Positions 18,245-27,931 of a stretch of DNA of 64,000 nt are shown one piece after another. The translations under genes were made by a program, and so were the position numbers. The DNA comes from NORP181 sp047623555 (GTDB lineage Bacteria > Pseudomonadota > Alphaproteobacteria > Rhodobacterales > Rhodobacteraceae), in NCBI GenBank assembly GCA_047623555.1, contig JBLHMP010000001.1:30977-94976 (forward strand), written 5' to 3'. Every line of letters begins with the position of its first letter. Position 1 is the first letter of the stretch. Under the pieces are notes generated by a model. It did no database searches. It worked only from the letters and a program-made list of their open reading frames with translations, and was not told the origin of the DNA.

Positions 18245-19060
18245 TTATTTTTTCCATTTGGTAAGGAAAAAGAACAGCGTCACGATCACCACAGATAGGG
18301 CGAGAAACACCGATGAAATGGCATTGATTTCTGGCGTCACCACGCGGCGTAGTTGGCCCAGCATATAGGTTGGCAACGTATCCTGGCCGCTGGATTTGAC
18401 GAATTCGGTGATCACCACATCGTCCAGCGAAATAACAAACGCCAACATCGCCCCGGCCAAAATACCCGGTGCGAGGATCGGGAACGTCACATGGCGAAAT
18501 GTCTTCCACGGTGGCGCGTAAAGATCGGCGGCGGCGGTTTCCAACGTCAGGTTCATGCCCTGCAATCGGGCGCGGATCGGCATATAGGCAAACGGGATGC
18601 AAAACGCCGAATGCGCAATGATCAGATAGGCCAGCCCGGTGTATCCGGTCTTGACCTTGATCACTGCGAAAAAGATTAGCAACGCCACGGCGGTAACAAT
18701 TTCCGGCACCATAAGTGGCTGATTAATAAGCGCAAAAACCGTTGTTTGGCCGCGATATTTCTTGACCCGTGTGGTGGCTAGCGCCGCCATTGTAGCCGCA
18801 GTTGTGGCAATGGCCGAGGCACTGATCGCGATGACAAACGACCGGATCGAGGCCTCTTGCACCTGTTCATTGTGCCAAGCAGATTGATACCAGCGCAGCG
18901 AAAACCCTTCCCATTCGGCGAGGTTGACACCTTCGTTAAAGCTAAACGCCACTAGGATCAGGATGGGCGCGTACAGCAGGAAAAAACAGGTCAGCGCGAT
19001 AAAGCCAAAGCCCGGTTGTTTGGTCAGGGAAAACGACCTTTTAGCCCCGAATTTAACCAT
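18245..19060 (-). CDS. ABC transporter permease, PotC-type
   Basis: 271 residues from the ATG at 19060. Six membrane helices, beginning FGFIALTCFFLLYAPILILVAFSF, and the cytoplasmic EAA loop in ETAAADLYAPPWKTFRHVTFPILAPGILAG that contacts the ATPase. Overlaps the upstream permease by 8 bases. It forms the membrane channel with its neighbour. Confidence 0.9.
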   Translation of the reverse strand: MVKFGAKRSFSLTKQPGFGFIALTCFFLLYAPILILVAFSFNEGVNLAEWEGFSLRWYQSAWHNEQVQEASIRSFVIAISASAIATTAATMAALATTRVKKYRGQTTVFALINQPLMVPEIVTAVALLIFFAVIKVKTGYTGLAYLIIAHSAFCIPFAYMPIRARLQGMNLTLETAAADLYAPPWKTFRHVTFPILAPGILAGAMLAFVISLDDVVITEFVKSSGQDTLPTYMLGQLRRVVTPEINAISSVFLALSVVIVTLFFFLTKWKK

Positions 19061-19982
19061 GTCCGTTGTCCTCTCCGGCGTTGCGCACATAGCTGATTAA
19101 CGCCACCATCACGATCAGTAACAACGTCATGGACAATGCCGCGCCCAGTGGCCAGTTGCGGCCCTGGCCGAACTGCAGTTCGATCAGATTGCCGAGCATC
19201 AACTGCTTGCCACCGCCCAGAACACGTGGGGTGATATAGGCGCCCAGTGAGGGCACAAAAACCAGAATAGACCCGGCGATAACCCCCGGTTTGACGATGG
19301 GCAGGATGATCTGGCGCAGCACCTTTAGGCGTGTCGCATACAGGTCAAACCCGGCCTCGACCAAAGTGAAATCGAACTTTTCCATGGCGGCATAGATCGG
19401 CAGCACCATCAGCGGCAGATAGACATAAACCATGCCAATCATGATGGCGGTGTCGGTAAACAGGATCTGTATCGGTTCATCAATCACACCGGCCCAGATC
19501 AGCACATTGTTGATGATACCTTTGTTGCGGATGATCTCAAAGATCGCAAATGTGCGGATCAAAAGGTTGGTCCAGAACGGAATCGTAATCAAAAACAACC
19601 ACAAATCGCGCTGTTTTGGCGGTCTTGTTGCCATGAAATACGCGGTAGGAAAGCCGAACAGCAGCGCCAGCACCGTGGTAAATAACGACAGCCGGACCGA
19701 GCGCCAAAAGATCGACAGATGCGCGTCGGCAAAGCCCAACGTGTCGTCAAAAATATCGCGCTGCATAAAGACGTTGAACCAGCCATCGGTCGAGAATTGC
19801 CAGATAACGCCGCCATAGTCTCCAGCCGTCAGGAACGAATAAATCAACACGATCAGCAGCGGGCCAGAGGCCGCGAAAATTAGGATGATCAACGCCGGGG
19901 ACAGCAGGAACCAGCGGCGGCGGGTTTCGACCTGATCGCGCTTTGTGGTGGCGTCGGCGTTGCTTAGGGGGGGATGTGACAT
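19053..19982 (-). CDS. ABC transporter permease, PotB-type
   Basis: 309 residues with a cytoplasmic N-terminus followed by WFLLSPALIILIFAASGPLLIVLIYSFL and five further membrane helices. The EAA loop reads LVEAGFDLYATRLKVLRQIILPIVKPGVIAG. It begins 4 bases after the ATPase gene and overlaps the next permease, so all are co-translated. Confidence 0.91.
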   Translation of the reverse strand: MSHPPLSNADATTKRDQVETRRRWFLLSPALIILIFAASGPLLIVLIYSFLTAGDYGGVIWQFSTDGWFNVFMQRDIFDDTLGFADAHLSIFWRSVRLSLFTTVLALLFGFPTAYFMATRPPKQRDLWLFLITIPFWTNLLIRTFAIFEIIRNKGIINNVLIWAGVIDEPIQILFTDTAIMIGMVYVYLPLMVLPIYAAMEKFDFTLVEAGFDLYATRLKVLRQIILPIVKPGVIAGSILVFVPSLGAYITPRVLGGGKQLMLGNLIELQFGQGRNWPLGAALSMTLLLIVMVALISYVRNAGEDNGHG

Positions 19983-19986
19983 CAGA

Positions 19987-21087
19987 TCAATTCCGCAAAA
20001 TCTGAATGTCTGCGGCGCGGCAGCTTAGGCCGACCTGTTCGCCGTTTTCAAAGCTGCTGCCATCTGATCGGTTTTGCACGCGGGCGATAAAATTGGTGTT
20101 CTCAAACCCATCCAACGTCAGATGGACATGGGTGTCGGTGCCAAAATAGACCGCATTGGTGACGCGCCCTTTGGCCAGATTGCCGTCGCCTTTTGCCAGC
20201 GTCACATGCTCTGGCCGGATCGCCAGCGTCACAGGGCCCAGGGGAACATCGTTTGGCACCTGGGATTGCACCACAGTGCCCGAGGGCAATTTTACCGTGG
20301 CTATCCCATCGTCAACCGACACAAGGGTGCCGCCAAGAATGTTGGTTTCACCAATGAAATCAGCGACAAAGTGATCTGCCGGATGGTCGTATATCTGCCG
20401 CGGGCTGCCAACCTGAAGAACCTGACCATTACGCATGACGGCGATGTTGTCGGACATTGTCAGCGCTTCTTCTTGGTCGTGTGTGACAAAGATAAAGGTG
20501 ATGCCTGTCTCATGTTGCAGGCGCTTCAACTCGATCTGCATTTCTTTGCGCAGTTTTGAATCCAACGCGGATAGCGGTTCATCCAGCAGCAACACCTTGG
20601 GTCGCGGTGCCAATGCCCGGGCCAATGCAATTCGCTGCTGCTGGCCGCCCGAAAGCTGGGCGATTTTGCGGTCTTTCATCGCCTGCATCTGCACCAGTTG
20701 CAGCATCTCGGCGACGGTCGCGGCGATTTCAGATTTTGGGCGGCCCTGCATCAAAAGCCCAAAACTGATGTTTTCTGAGGCGGTCATATGCGGGAACAAT
20801 GCATAGTTCTGAAACACCGTGTTGATCGGGCGTTCATAGGGCGGCAACAGCGAAATATCATCGCCATGCAGCATGATTTGCCCGGATGTCGGATGATCAA
20901 ACCCGGCGATCAACCGTAACAATGTGGTTTTGCCACAGCCCGATGGGCCAAGTAGCGTAAAGAATTCGTTCTGTTGAATTTCGATGGACACATTGTCTAG
21001 TGCGACAACCTTACCAGCCCCCTGACCAAAGATCTTTGACACACCTCGGGCATCAATTGCTGCCGTCTGATCTGGCTTGGTCGTCAT
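19987..21087 (-). CDS. ABC transporter ATP-binding protein, PotA-type
   Basis: 366 residues from the ATG at 21087, chosen for its GGGGAAG ribosome site; the frame is open further upstream but lacks family similarity. Walker [10 protein letters not shown] (about 47-55), signature [15 protein letters not shown], Walker [13 protein letters not shown] and the switch histidine in [10 protein letters not shown] are intact. The C-terminal TOBE domain (about 290-366, IRPEHV) is typical of PotA/MalK-type importers. First gene of the operon, divergent from the LuxR-type regulator. Confidence 0.93.
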   Translation of the reverse strand: MTTKPDQTAAIDARGVSKIFGQGAGKVVALDNVSIEIQQNEFFTLLGPSGCGKTTLLRLIAGFDHPTSGQIMLHGDDISLLPPYERPINTVFQNYALFPHMTASENISFGLLMQGRPKSEIAATVAEMLQLVQMQAMKDRKIAQLSGGQQQRIALARALAPRPKVLLLDEPLSALDSKLRKEMQIELKRLQHETGITFIFVTHDQEEALTMSDNIAVMRNGQVLQVGSPRQIYDHPADHFVADFIGETNILGGTLVSVDDGIATVKLPSGTVVQSQVPNDVPLGPVTLAIRPEHVTLAKGDGNLAKGRVTNAVYFGTDTHVHLTLDGFENTNFIARVQNRSDGSSFENGEQVGLSCRAADIQILRN

Positions 21088-21198
21088 AATGGTCTTCCCC
21101 TTTTGGTCCCTGATTGTAACAAAACCGCAGGTGTCCGGTAAAATAAATAGCCCCATTGGGTCATATCGGGTTATTATCGACCCAAGACGAACCACGAG

Positions 21199-22050
21199 AT
21201 GCGTATGAACATACCTGAACGGCCCATAAATGCGGAAAGTCAATGCCTTGGAAACGCCATTGCGGCAGTAGGCTCGACGCATTTCCCCGAATGCCTCGCT
21301 GAATTAATCCATCAAAACAGTCCCTATGACCGGTTGTTCATTTCATCGTTGTATCCGCATGGCCCGCCCGAATTTCTGTCAAGCAATTTGCCTGAACACC
21401 CTGATGTTGCCTCGATGGAGTCCTATCTGACCGCCAGTTTTCTGCTCGATCCGTTTTACCAGATGTATTTGGATGGTGTTGATGCGGGCGTATTCAGGTT
21501 GGGGGACTGCGTGCCTCACGATTTCTTTGTTGGCGACTATTTTTTGCACTTTTGCCAAAAATTTAGGCTGATGGACGAATGTGCCATTTTGGTGCCTTCG
21601 GCTGATGGGTCCTGCATTTTTCTGTCCACCGGGTATTGCGATCCCAGCCGATTGCCACAAGGCGGGGATACTGATGGCTTGGTGGCCATTTATCCGGTTA
21701 TCAAAGCGCTATGCCAACAGCATTGGCCTGCCTTGAGCCGAGGCGATGGGGAAACAACCGGACAGATCCGGGCACATCTGAACACCGCGTTTCAGAATTT
21801 CGGGTCTACTGTTTTAACGCCGCGTGAACGCGAGGTCGTGCATTTGATTTTGCGGGGGCATTCCGGCAAATCCCTGTCACAAAAGCTGGGGATCAGCCTG
21901 CAAACCGTCAAAAATCACCGCAAGAGCATTCACGCAAAGCTTGATATAACCACCCAAGGGGAGCTGTTTTCGATCTTTCTAAGTGCTGTCACCGAGTCGC
22001 CCGTCGGCAGCATGAACGACCCGTTGGAGCATTATTTGCGCGCCTCATAG
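21199..22050 (+). CDS. LuxR-family transcriptional regulator
   Basis: 283 residues. The C-terminal LuxR helix-turn-helix is clear (about 205-265: [43 protein letters not shown]). The N-terminal 190 residues are a sensor region with no obvious autoinducer-domain tryptophans and no receiver aspartate motif, so the signal is unknown. It is divergent from the polyamine-class operon across 111 bases and convergent with the amidohydrolase (19-base overlap), which makes it the likely regulator of one or both. Confidence 0.85.
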   Translation: MRMNIPERPINAESQCLGNAIAAVGSTHFPECLAELIHQNSPYDRLFISSLYPHGPPEFLSSNLPEHPDVASMESYLTASFLLDPFYQMYLDGVDAGVFRLGDCVPHDFFVGDYFLHFCQKFRLMDECAILVPSADGSCIFLSTGYCDPSRLPQGGDTDGLVAIYPVIKALCQQHWPALSRGDGETTGQIRAHLNTAFQNFGSTVLTPREREVVHLILRGHSGKSLSQKLGISLQTVKNHRKSIHAKLDITTQGELFSIFLSAVTESPVGSMNDPLEHYLRAS

Positions 22051-23696
22051 GTGACGCGACCGCCACATATTGTGGTTACCGGTTTTGCGGTCCCCAACTG
22101 GTCCGGTGCCATTGCCACCAAATCATCCGACATGATTACCACATCCGCCATCATCCCCGAAACGAGCCGCCCCTTGCGGGCCTCGTTGAATTCCGCATAG
22201 GCGCCGCCGGAGGTATAGCTCTCCAATGTTTCTATCAGTCCCTGACTGTTATCCGCCCAGTTGCCGCCAAGGTCGATGGGCGACACCGCGCCCGCAACGC
22301 CGGGCATCACATCAACCGGGACAACCGGCCAGTCAGACGAGAATATCAGTTTTGCGCCGCTATCGCGCACGGCCTTCCACGGGAATGCCATGGGTTTTTG
22401 GTGGTCATGCAGAATTTCACCGTCTTCCATCAGCGGCAAAAGACCACCCGCTGGGGAATGCAACGGCTGCATCGACGCAATCACATCCAGCCCGGCAATT
22501 CGCGGCAGATCATCGGGGTGCATCACCTCGATATGTTCAACCCGGTGGCGACTGTCGCGCAGCCCATTGGCGTCGCGTGCGGCTTCATAACCATCCAACG
22601 TGCCGCGCACCGCCGCATCGCCAATCGCATGGACGCTGATCTGCAATCCCATGGCATCGGCACGCACACAGATTTCGTTGAATTGCTCGGGTTCAAACAG
22701 CGGTAATCCGGTGCTGTCGGGCCAGTTTGGATAGGGCTCTAGCATCGCCGCCGTGCCGGATTCGATCACCCCATCATGGAACAGTTTCAACCGGTTGGAC
22801 CACAGCCAGTCCGAATTATAGCGTTGCCGCATCTCGTCGGCCTCGGCCAACCGGTCAATTGGATCAAAGTTTTTCAGATGAAACGGAATCTGCCCACGAC
22901 ACAGCAAATCGCCGTCTGCCTCAAGCTCGGAGAGCAGTTCAAGTTGATAGAAGTTGCCGTCCATATTGTGAAACGTGGTAATGCCGTTTTTCGCTAGATG
23001 GTTCAGCCCGGCGCGCAGTGCGGCCTTGTCTGCGGCGCGCTGCTCAAAGGTGGCAGGGGGCACTGGATCGGCGCCGGTCACCAGCCCCAGCGCGTCGCGC
23101 CCACCAAGCGGGGTTTTCGCCAAAATATACTCAAACGCGCCGGATTCCAGCAGTTCGCCCGTTGCAACCCCGTCACTATCCAGTGTGATCTGGCTGCCAA
23201 ACGTGACAGGTGCGCCGTGTTCGATGCCCACCAATTCAAGCGCTTTGGTGTTGGCCCAAACGGTGTGATGATCCATCGCCATAATCGCAAACGGGCGGTC
23301 CGGCAGCGCCTGATCCAGATCGTGACGCGTGATGTTATGCCCGAGCATCTGATAATCTGCGCCGATGGCCAGCAACATGGCGGAATTTGGATTTTCGCCA
23401 CTGTATTTGCGCGCCAGTTGGTTGAACTGGTCCTGACAGTGGCAGTCCATCAGGTTTAGCAGGTCCAGTTCGGCACCACCGGAAAACAAATGCACATGGC
23501 TTTCGATGAACCCGGGCAAAACGCTGTTGCCCTCGGCATCAATCACCTGGGTACGGCTGCCACGCAATCCGTCCATCTCTGCGTCTGACCCTACCGCAAC
23601 GATGGTCCCGCCGGAAATGGCAAGAGCGCTGGCAGTACCGTCCGCGATCAGCAGTTTTCCATTAACAATGATAAGATCGGCGTTGCTATCTGACAT
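22032..23696 (-). CDS. Metal-dependent amidohydrolase, YtcJ-like
   Basis: 554 residues, no signal peptide. Amidohydrolase-superfamily fold: the opening metal site HVHLF in GFIESHVHLFSGG (about 59-71), HAIGDAAVRGTLDGYE near 355, RVEHIEVMHPDDLPRI near 380 and FSSDWPVVPVD near 450 with the metal Asp. YtcJ-like proteins hydrolyse amide, carbamate or formyl bonds of poorly known substrates. The start has GGAGGACACC upstream. The gene is separate from but next to the transporter/serine-hydrolase operon, which hints at a shared nitrogen-containing substrate. Confidence 0.88.
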   Translation of the reverse strand: MSDSNADLIIVNGKLLIADGTASALAISGGTIVAVGSDAEMDGLRGSRTQVIDAEGNSVLPGFIESHVHLFSGGAELDLLNLMDCHCQDQFNQLARKYSGENPNSAMLLAIGADYQMLGHNITRHDLDQALPDRPFAIMAMDHHTVWANTKALELVGIEHGAPVTFGSQITLDSDGVATGELLESGAFEYILAKTPLGGRDALGLVTGADPVPPATFEQRAADKAALRAGLNHLAKNGITTFHNMDGNFYQLELLSELEADGDLLCRGQIPFHLKNFDPIDRLAEADEMRQRYNSDWLWSNRLKLFHDGVIESGTAAMLEPYPNWPDSTGLPLFEPEQFNEICVRADAMGLQISVHAIGDAAVRGTLDGYEAARDANGLRDSRHRVEHIEVMHPDDLPRIAGLDVIASMQPLHSPAGGLLPLMEDGEILHDHQKPMAFPWKAVRDSGAKLIFSSDWPVVPVDVMPGVAGAVSPIDLGGNWADNSQGLIETLESYTSGGAYAEFNEARKGRLVSGMMADVVIMSDDLVAMAPDQLGTAKPVTTICGGRVTYEARK

Positions 23697-23847
23697 GGTG
23701 TCCTCCGGGGTTTAGCCATTTCACAATGTACCCGGCCTGCCTGCCGCGCAAGTGGCGCTTTGATGTCGAAATGCCGAGGGATCGAGGGGGTTGAATTGTC
23801 AGATACACCTGCATCTGTGTCCACAGATGTTGGGATGGAACGCGTAG

Positions 23848-23967
23848 ATGACGATAGAACTGGTAATATTTGATTGTGACGATGTCCTTATCGACAGCGA
23901 GGCGATCAGCGCTGGGCTGGCCGCGGGAATGGAGGCCTGGCGATTTACCGGCAGAAGCCATACTTGA
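23848..23967 (+). pseudogene. Remnant of a HAD-superfamily phosphatase
   Basis: Only about 39 codons survive. They encode a clear HAD motif I start, LVIFDCDDVLIDSEAISAGL, in which the usual DCDGVL has become DCDDVL. The frame then stops at 23965-23967. The next 106 bases (to 24073) hold no recognisable coding sequence. HAD sugar phosphatases commonly accompany polyol operons, so this is taken as the first decayed member of the cluster that follows. The 150 bases between it and the amidohydrolase start show no gene. Confidence 0.72.
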
Positions 23968-24073
23968 GATTCGGATTACCAAGACCCAATGTCCCAATAG
24001 GTGCATTTTGCGTTTTCGGATTTCGCCGCGTTTTTCGACCACGCCCCGGCGTTGAAACGAACCCGGGGTTGAT

Positions 24074-24967
24074 GTGGCCATACGCCCAGATACCGACACC
24101 AAAGTAGAGGACGAAGCGGCGCGGGCCGGTTGGTTGTACTATAACGGCGGACTGAAACGATGGGCTGGCGCAAGACCAGATCGCGGTTGAGCTTGGCGTG
24201 TCGCGCTAACGTGCACAGCGACTGGTGGCGCGTGTCATTACCGATGGCCTGATCCGACTACGGATCGAACATCCGATCACTGAATGCCTAGAACTTGAAC
24301 GCGCGATGATCCGTAAATTTGGCCTGACCCTGTGTTGCGTCGCGCTAAATCTGTCCGAAGGCGTTGACCTGATCAATGCCATCGCACCAGTCGCCGCCAG
24401 CGAGATTGAGCGTATTTTTTCCAGCACCGAACCTTTGGTGATTGGCCTGGGAACCGGGCGGACCTTGCGATCTTCGGTTGATGAAATGCGCGCCCTGGAA
24501 TGCAGCCAGCACAAGGTGGTGTCGTTGATCGGCAATGTGGCCCCGGACGGATCGGCGTGGTTCTTTGAGATGATCATGCGCATCGCCGACAAGATCCGGG
24601 CGCCGCATGTGCAAAACACCCGAAGTCTGGCGGATGGCGCTGATTTTACGATTGTTGGCATTGGTCAGCTGGGCGATGACGCGCCGCTGGTGGTCGATGG
24701 CTTTGTGACGCCCGAGGAAATGACCGACCTAAGCCAATCCGGAGCTGTCGGCGAAATCGTTGGCTGGGCGTTTGACGCGATGGCCGCTATTTGCAAAACG
24801 GCATTAATCGGCGGCTGACCGGCGTCTGTGTGCCGCAGAATAATAATCCGATTATTTGCATCTGTGCCGGGGTTAGCAAACAGGTACCGTTGCTCGCAGC
24901 CCTCAATGGGCGGTTGATTACGGGGCTTATCACCGATGAATCAACGATAAAATACCTCTTAAAATAA
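24074..24967 (+). pseudogene. Decayed SorC/DeoR-type sugar-binding regulator of the polyol operon
   Basis: Fragments in changing frames reassemble into a SorC-family regulator. GTG at 24074 opens AIRPDTDTKVEDEAARAGWLYYNGGL, then a frameshift leads to QDQIAVELGVSR, a TAA at 24207-24209 where a Gln is expected, and RAQRLVARVITDGLIRLRIEHP. The sugar-binding domain follows (FSSTEPLVIGLGTGRTLRSSVDEM). An apparent in-frame loss of roughly 25 residues follows KIRAPH, and another frameshift after GWAFDA (about 24780) leads to CAGVSKQVPLLAALNGRLITGLITDESTIKYLLK and the true stop at 24967. In Rhodobacter the corresponding gene controls sorbitol/mannitol uptake. It cannot make a functional protein. Confidence 0.85.
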
Positions 24968-25092
24968 ACAGCTTAGCGCGGATTGTCGCCTTTGGGCGAC
25001 AATATCGTTGACTCAGTGCATGTCTTTGAATGAAAAATTGCCCGCTAACTGAACCTATGCTCACAATAAGGGCATGGGAGGAAAACAATAAT

Positions 25093-26191
25093 TTTAGGAT
25101 ACGCACGCTGCTTAGCGCGTGCGCGATTACTGCGCTTTCAACCGCTGCAATCGCTGAAACAATCACCATCGCAATGGTAAACAACGGCGACATGGTCCGG
25201 ATGCAAAAGCTGTCCGGGGGCTTTACCACCAAACATCCGGATATTGACCTGGAGTGGGTTACGCTGGAAGAAAACATTCTTTGCCAGCGCATCACAACAG
25301 ACATCGCCACCAAAGGCGGTCAGTATGATGTGATGACAATCGGCACCTACGAAGTGCCGATCTGGGCCAAACAGGGCTGATTGCTGTCGCTGAATGACCT
25401 GCCTGCCAATTATGACATTGACGATATCCTGCCCGCGATCCGCGGTGGCCTGTCGGTTGATGGCAAACTGTACGCCGCACCGTTTTACGGCGAAAGCTCG
25501 AGGGTTATGTACCGCAAAGACCTGATGGAAAAGGCCGGGCTGGAAACGCCGAAGGCCCCAACATGGGACTTTATCGCCAAAGCGGCGCGGGCCATGACCG
25601 ACAAAGACGGCGAAATCTATGGCGCGTGTTTCCGCAGCAAAGCCGACTGGGGCAAAAACATGGCGTTCCTTGGCGTGATGTCCAATTCGTTTGGCGCACG
25701 CTGGTTTGACATGGACTTGAACCCACAGTTTGACAGCAAGGAATGGGCCGACAACCTGAATTTCGACGTTGATCTGCTGAACGACGCGGGCCTTCCTGGT
25801 GTTCCAAACAACGGCTTTAACGAAAACCTTGCCCTGTTCCAGACTGGCCATTGCGGCATCGTTCGTAACCAACGCCGAAAACCAAGGCTGGGCGAACGTG
25901 CCTCCGGGAACACGTACATCGCTGTCTGAGAACCCTGAGTGCGCCAAGGTTCCGTTAGCCAAAATGACACTCGACAGCATCAATTCGGCGGACTCGACCA
26001 ACCCAACGGTTGATCCGGTGCCGTATGTTGGTGTGCAGTTTGTTGCCATCTCAGAATCTCAGGGCATTGCAACCTCAGTCGGCCAGCAGTTCTTGGCCGC
26101 ACTTGCGGGCACCAAATCAGTCGAAGGGGCGCTTGCGGCGGCTCAGGCACTGACGGTGCGCGACATGACCAGGGCTGGTTACATCAAGTAA
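25093..26191 (+). pseudogene. smoE: Decayed polyol ABC transporter substrate-binding protein (SmoE-like)
   Basis: A GGGAGG ribosome site at 25076-25081 is followed by no proper start codon. Coding similarity begins in the signal peptide (LLSACAITALSTAAIA). The frame stops with TGA at 25378-25380, exactly where the family has Trp (QGW-LLSLNDLPA), then resumes in the same frame to GHCGI near 25860. There a large piece (the middle of the binding protein) is gone and the frame shifts. The last part, GWANVPPGTRTSL to ALTVRDMTRAGYIK, ends at 26191. The ligand family is sorbitol/mannitol. Clearly non-functional. Confidence 0.9.
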
Positions 26192-26262
26192 CCTTCCTCC
26201 CTCGGGGCCGCCGGGTTTGTTTATCCGGCGGACCTTTGGCTGACCTTACAGGGAATAGATTA

Positions 26263-27197
26263 ATGGCAGTCGCAGAATCTAAATCCGCCGCAAAGTGGAT
26301 GCTTTCACCTTCGGTCCTCTTGCTTTTGGGCTGGATGATTATCCCGCTTTCGATGACGATCTATTTCTCGTTTCAGCGATACAATCTGCTGACGCCGCAA
26401 CTGACCGGCTTTATCGGATTTACCAATTACAAATACTTTCTGACCGATCCGGCGTTCTTTGACGCGCTGTTTAACATCTTGTTTCTGGTTGTCGGCGTGC
26501 TGACGATCGGCATCATCGGCATCATCGGCATCATCGGCATCATCGGCATCATCGGCATCATCGGCATCATCGGCATCATCGGCGGCGTGGCTCTGGCGGT
26601 TTTGTTGGCCCCGCCGATATGGGTACAAGGCATCGTTCGTGTTCTTGTTATCGCGCCGTCCTTTGTTATGCCAACCGTGTCCGCACTGGTCTGAAAGAAC
26701 ATGTTCATGAACCCGGCGAACGGCTTATTTGCCCACGCAGCCAAGGCGCTTGGGCTGCAACCCTATGATTTCTTATTACAATCACCTCTGGCCTCGATCA
26801 CCTTGATCGTTGCGTGGCGGTGGTTACCGTTCGCGACACTGATCCTGCTGACCGCGATGCAATCGCTGGACCAGGAACAGCACGAAGCCGCCGAAATTGA
26901 TGGGGCAACCGCCTGGCAATGGTTTTATTACCTGACGATCCCGCATTTGTCGCGGGCCATCACTGTGGTTGTCCTGATCCAAACATATTCCTGCTGTCGG
27001 TCTTTGCGGAAATCCTGGTCACAACCAATGGCGGGCCCGGTACGGCATCCACCAACCTGACCTACCTTGTCTACAATCTATCGTTGTTACAGTTCGACGT
27101 TGGCGGCGGCTCTGCCGGTGGAATTGTGGCTGTGATCCTCGCCAACATCGTCGCCTTCTTTTGGATGCGCGCCGTTGGCAAGAACCTGGAGACCTGA
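26263..27197 (+). pseudogene. smoF: Decayed polyol ABC transporter permease (SmoF-like)
   Basis: The ATG at 26263 opens a normal permease start (MLSPSVLLLLGWMIIPLSMTIYFSFQ). At about residue 80 a membrane helix is replaced by a run of Gly-Ile-Ile repeats from a nine-base tandem repeat. TGA at 26692-26694 takes the place of a Trp in PTVSALV-KNMFMNP. A one-base deletion near 26985 shifts the frame in LIQT-IFLLSVFAEILVTTNGGPG. The gene ends MRAVGKNLET at 27197. The EAA loop region (EAAEIDGATAWQWFYYLTIPHL) is still readable. Confidence 0.9.
26506..26583 (+). repeat. Nine-base minisatellite inside the permease pseudogene
   Basis: The unit ATCGGCATC is repeated in perfect tandem for about 8.7 copies (78 bases), reading Ile-Gly-Ile in the permease frame. 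It interrupts a membrane helix between VVGVLT and GGVALAVLL. Perfect copies show recent expansion by slippage, with the reading frame preserved because the unit is a multiple of three. Confidence 0.95.
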
Positions 27198-27200
27198 CCC

Positions 27201-27931
27201 ATGGCCTGCGCAATTCCAAACAGAACCAAGGTAATCTATACAATAGCCGCTTGGGCAATCGGATTGGCGATCTTCTTTCCGATCCAGTGGACCACCGAGA
27301 GCTATAACGAGATGCTGGATCGGTCTCCGTATTTCCGCCATTTTATGAATTCGGTGGTGGTGTCGCTTGGCTCAACCCTGATTGGGTTGCTGATCGCGGT
27401 GCCTGCGGCCTGGTCCATGGCGTTTAATCCGACCAAGACATCAAGAACCTGCTGATGTGGATGTTGTCAACCAAGACGCTGCCACCCGTGGGTGTGTTGA
27501 TCCCGATCTATCTGATTTTCCGTGACACCGGATTGGTCATTGTTTTGACGCTGATCAAACTGCCGACCATCATCTGGATGCTGTACACCTATTTCAAGGA
27601 AATCCCCGTTGAGATCCTCGAAGCAGCCGGGATTGATGGTGCTAGCCTGCGCGAAGAGATCAGGTATGTGCTGACGCCATTGGCGTTGCCGGGCATCGCG
27701 TCTACCATGTTGCCCAACATTATTCTGGCCTGGAACGAAGCATTCTGGACCCTGAATCTGACCGCGGCAAACGCGGCCCCACTCACTGCGTTTATCGCCA
27801 GCTATTCCAGCCCCGAGGGTCTGATTTGCGCGAAACTTAGCGCGGCTTTGACAATGACGATTGCGCCAATTCTGATCATGGGCTGGTTCAGCCAGAAGCA
27901 ACTCGTCCGCAGTATGACCTTTGGCGAGGTT
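27201..27931 (+). pseudogene. smoG: Decayed polyol ABC transporter permease (SmoG-like), fused to the ATPase
   Basis: The ATG at 27201 starts a normal inner-membrane permease (IYTIAAWAIGLAIFFPIQWT). A segment expected between the first helix and YFRHFMNSVVVSLGS appears deleted. The frame shifts near 27437 (NPTK to [21 protein letters not shown]), and a few more residues are missing after IFRDTGL. The EAA loop [16 protein letters not shown] is readable. At the C-terminal TFGEV, around 27919-27931, the sequence passes without a stop into the body of the ATPase gene, so the permease end and ATPase start have been lost together. Confidence 0.88.

Noticed and set aside
25138..26049. 303-codon open frame on the minus strand across the binding-protein pseudogene
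   Set aside because: The plus strand carries readable binding-protein sequence in several frames; the antisense reading has no domain and arises from GC-rich codon structure.
26506..26583. Possible CRISPR-like repeat
   Set aside because: Units are nine bases, contiguous, without spacers, and in frame with a permease; no cas genes are present.
26305..26744. Minus-strand readings giving Asp-Ala-Asp or Met-Met-Pro repeat proteins
   Set aside because: They are only the reverse reading of the nine-base minisatellite, not repeat proteins in their own right.
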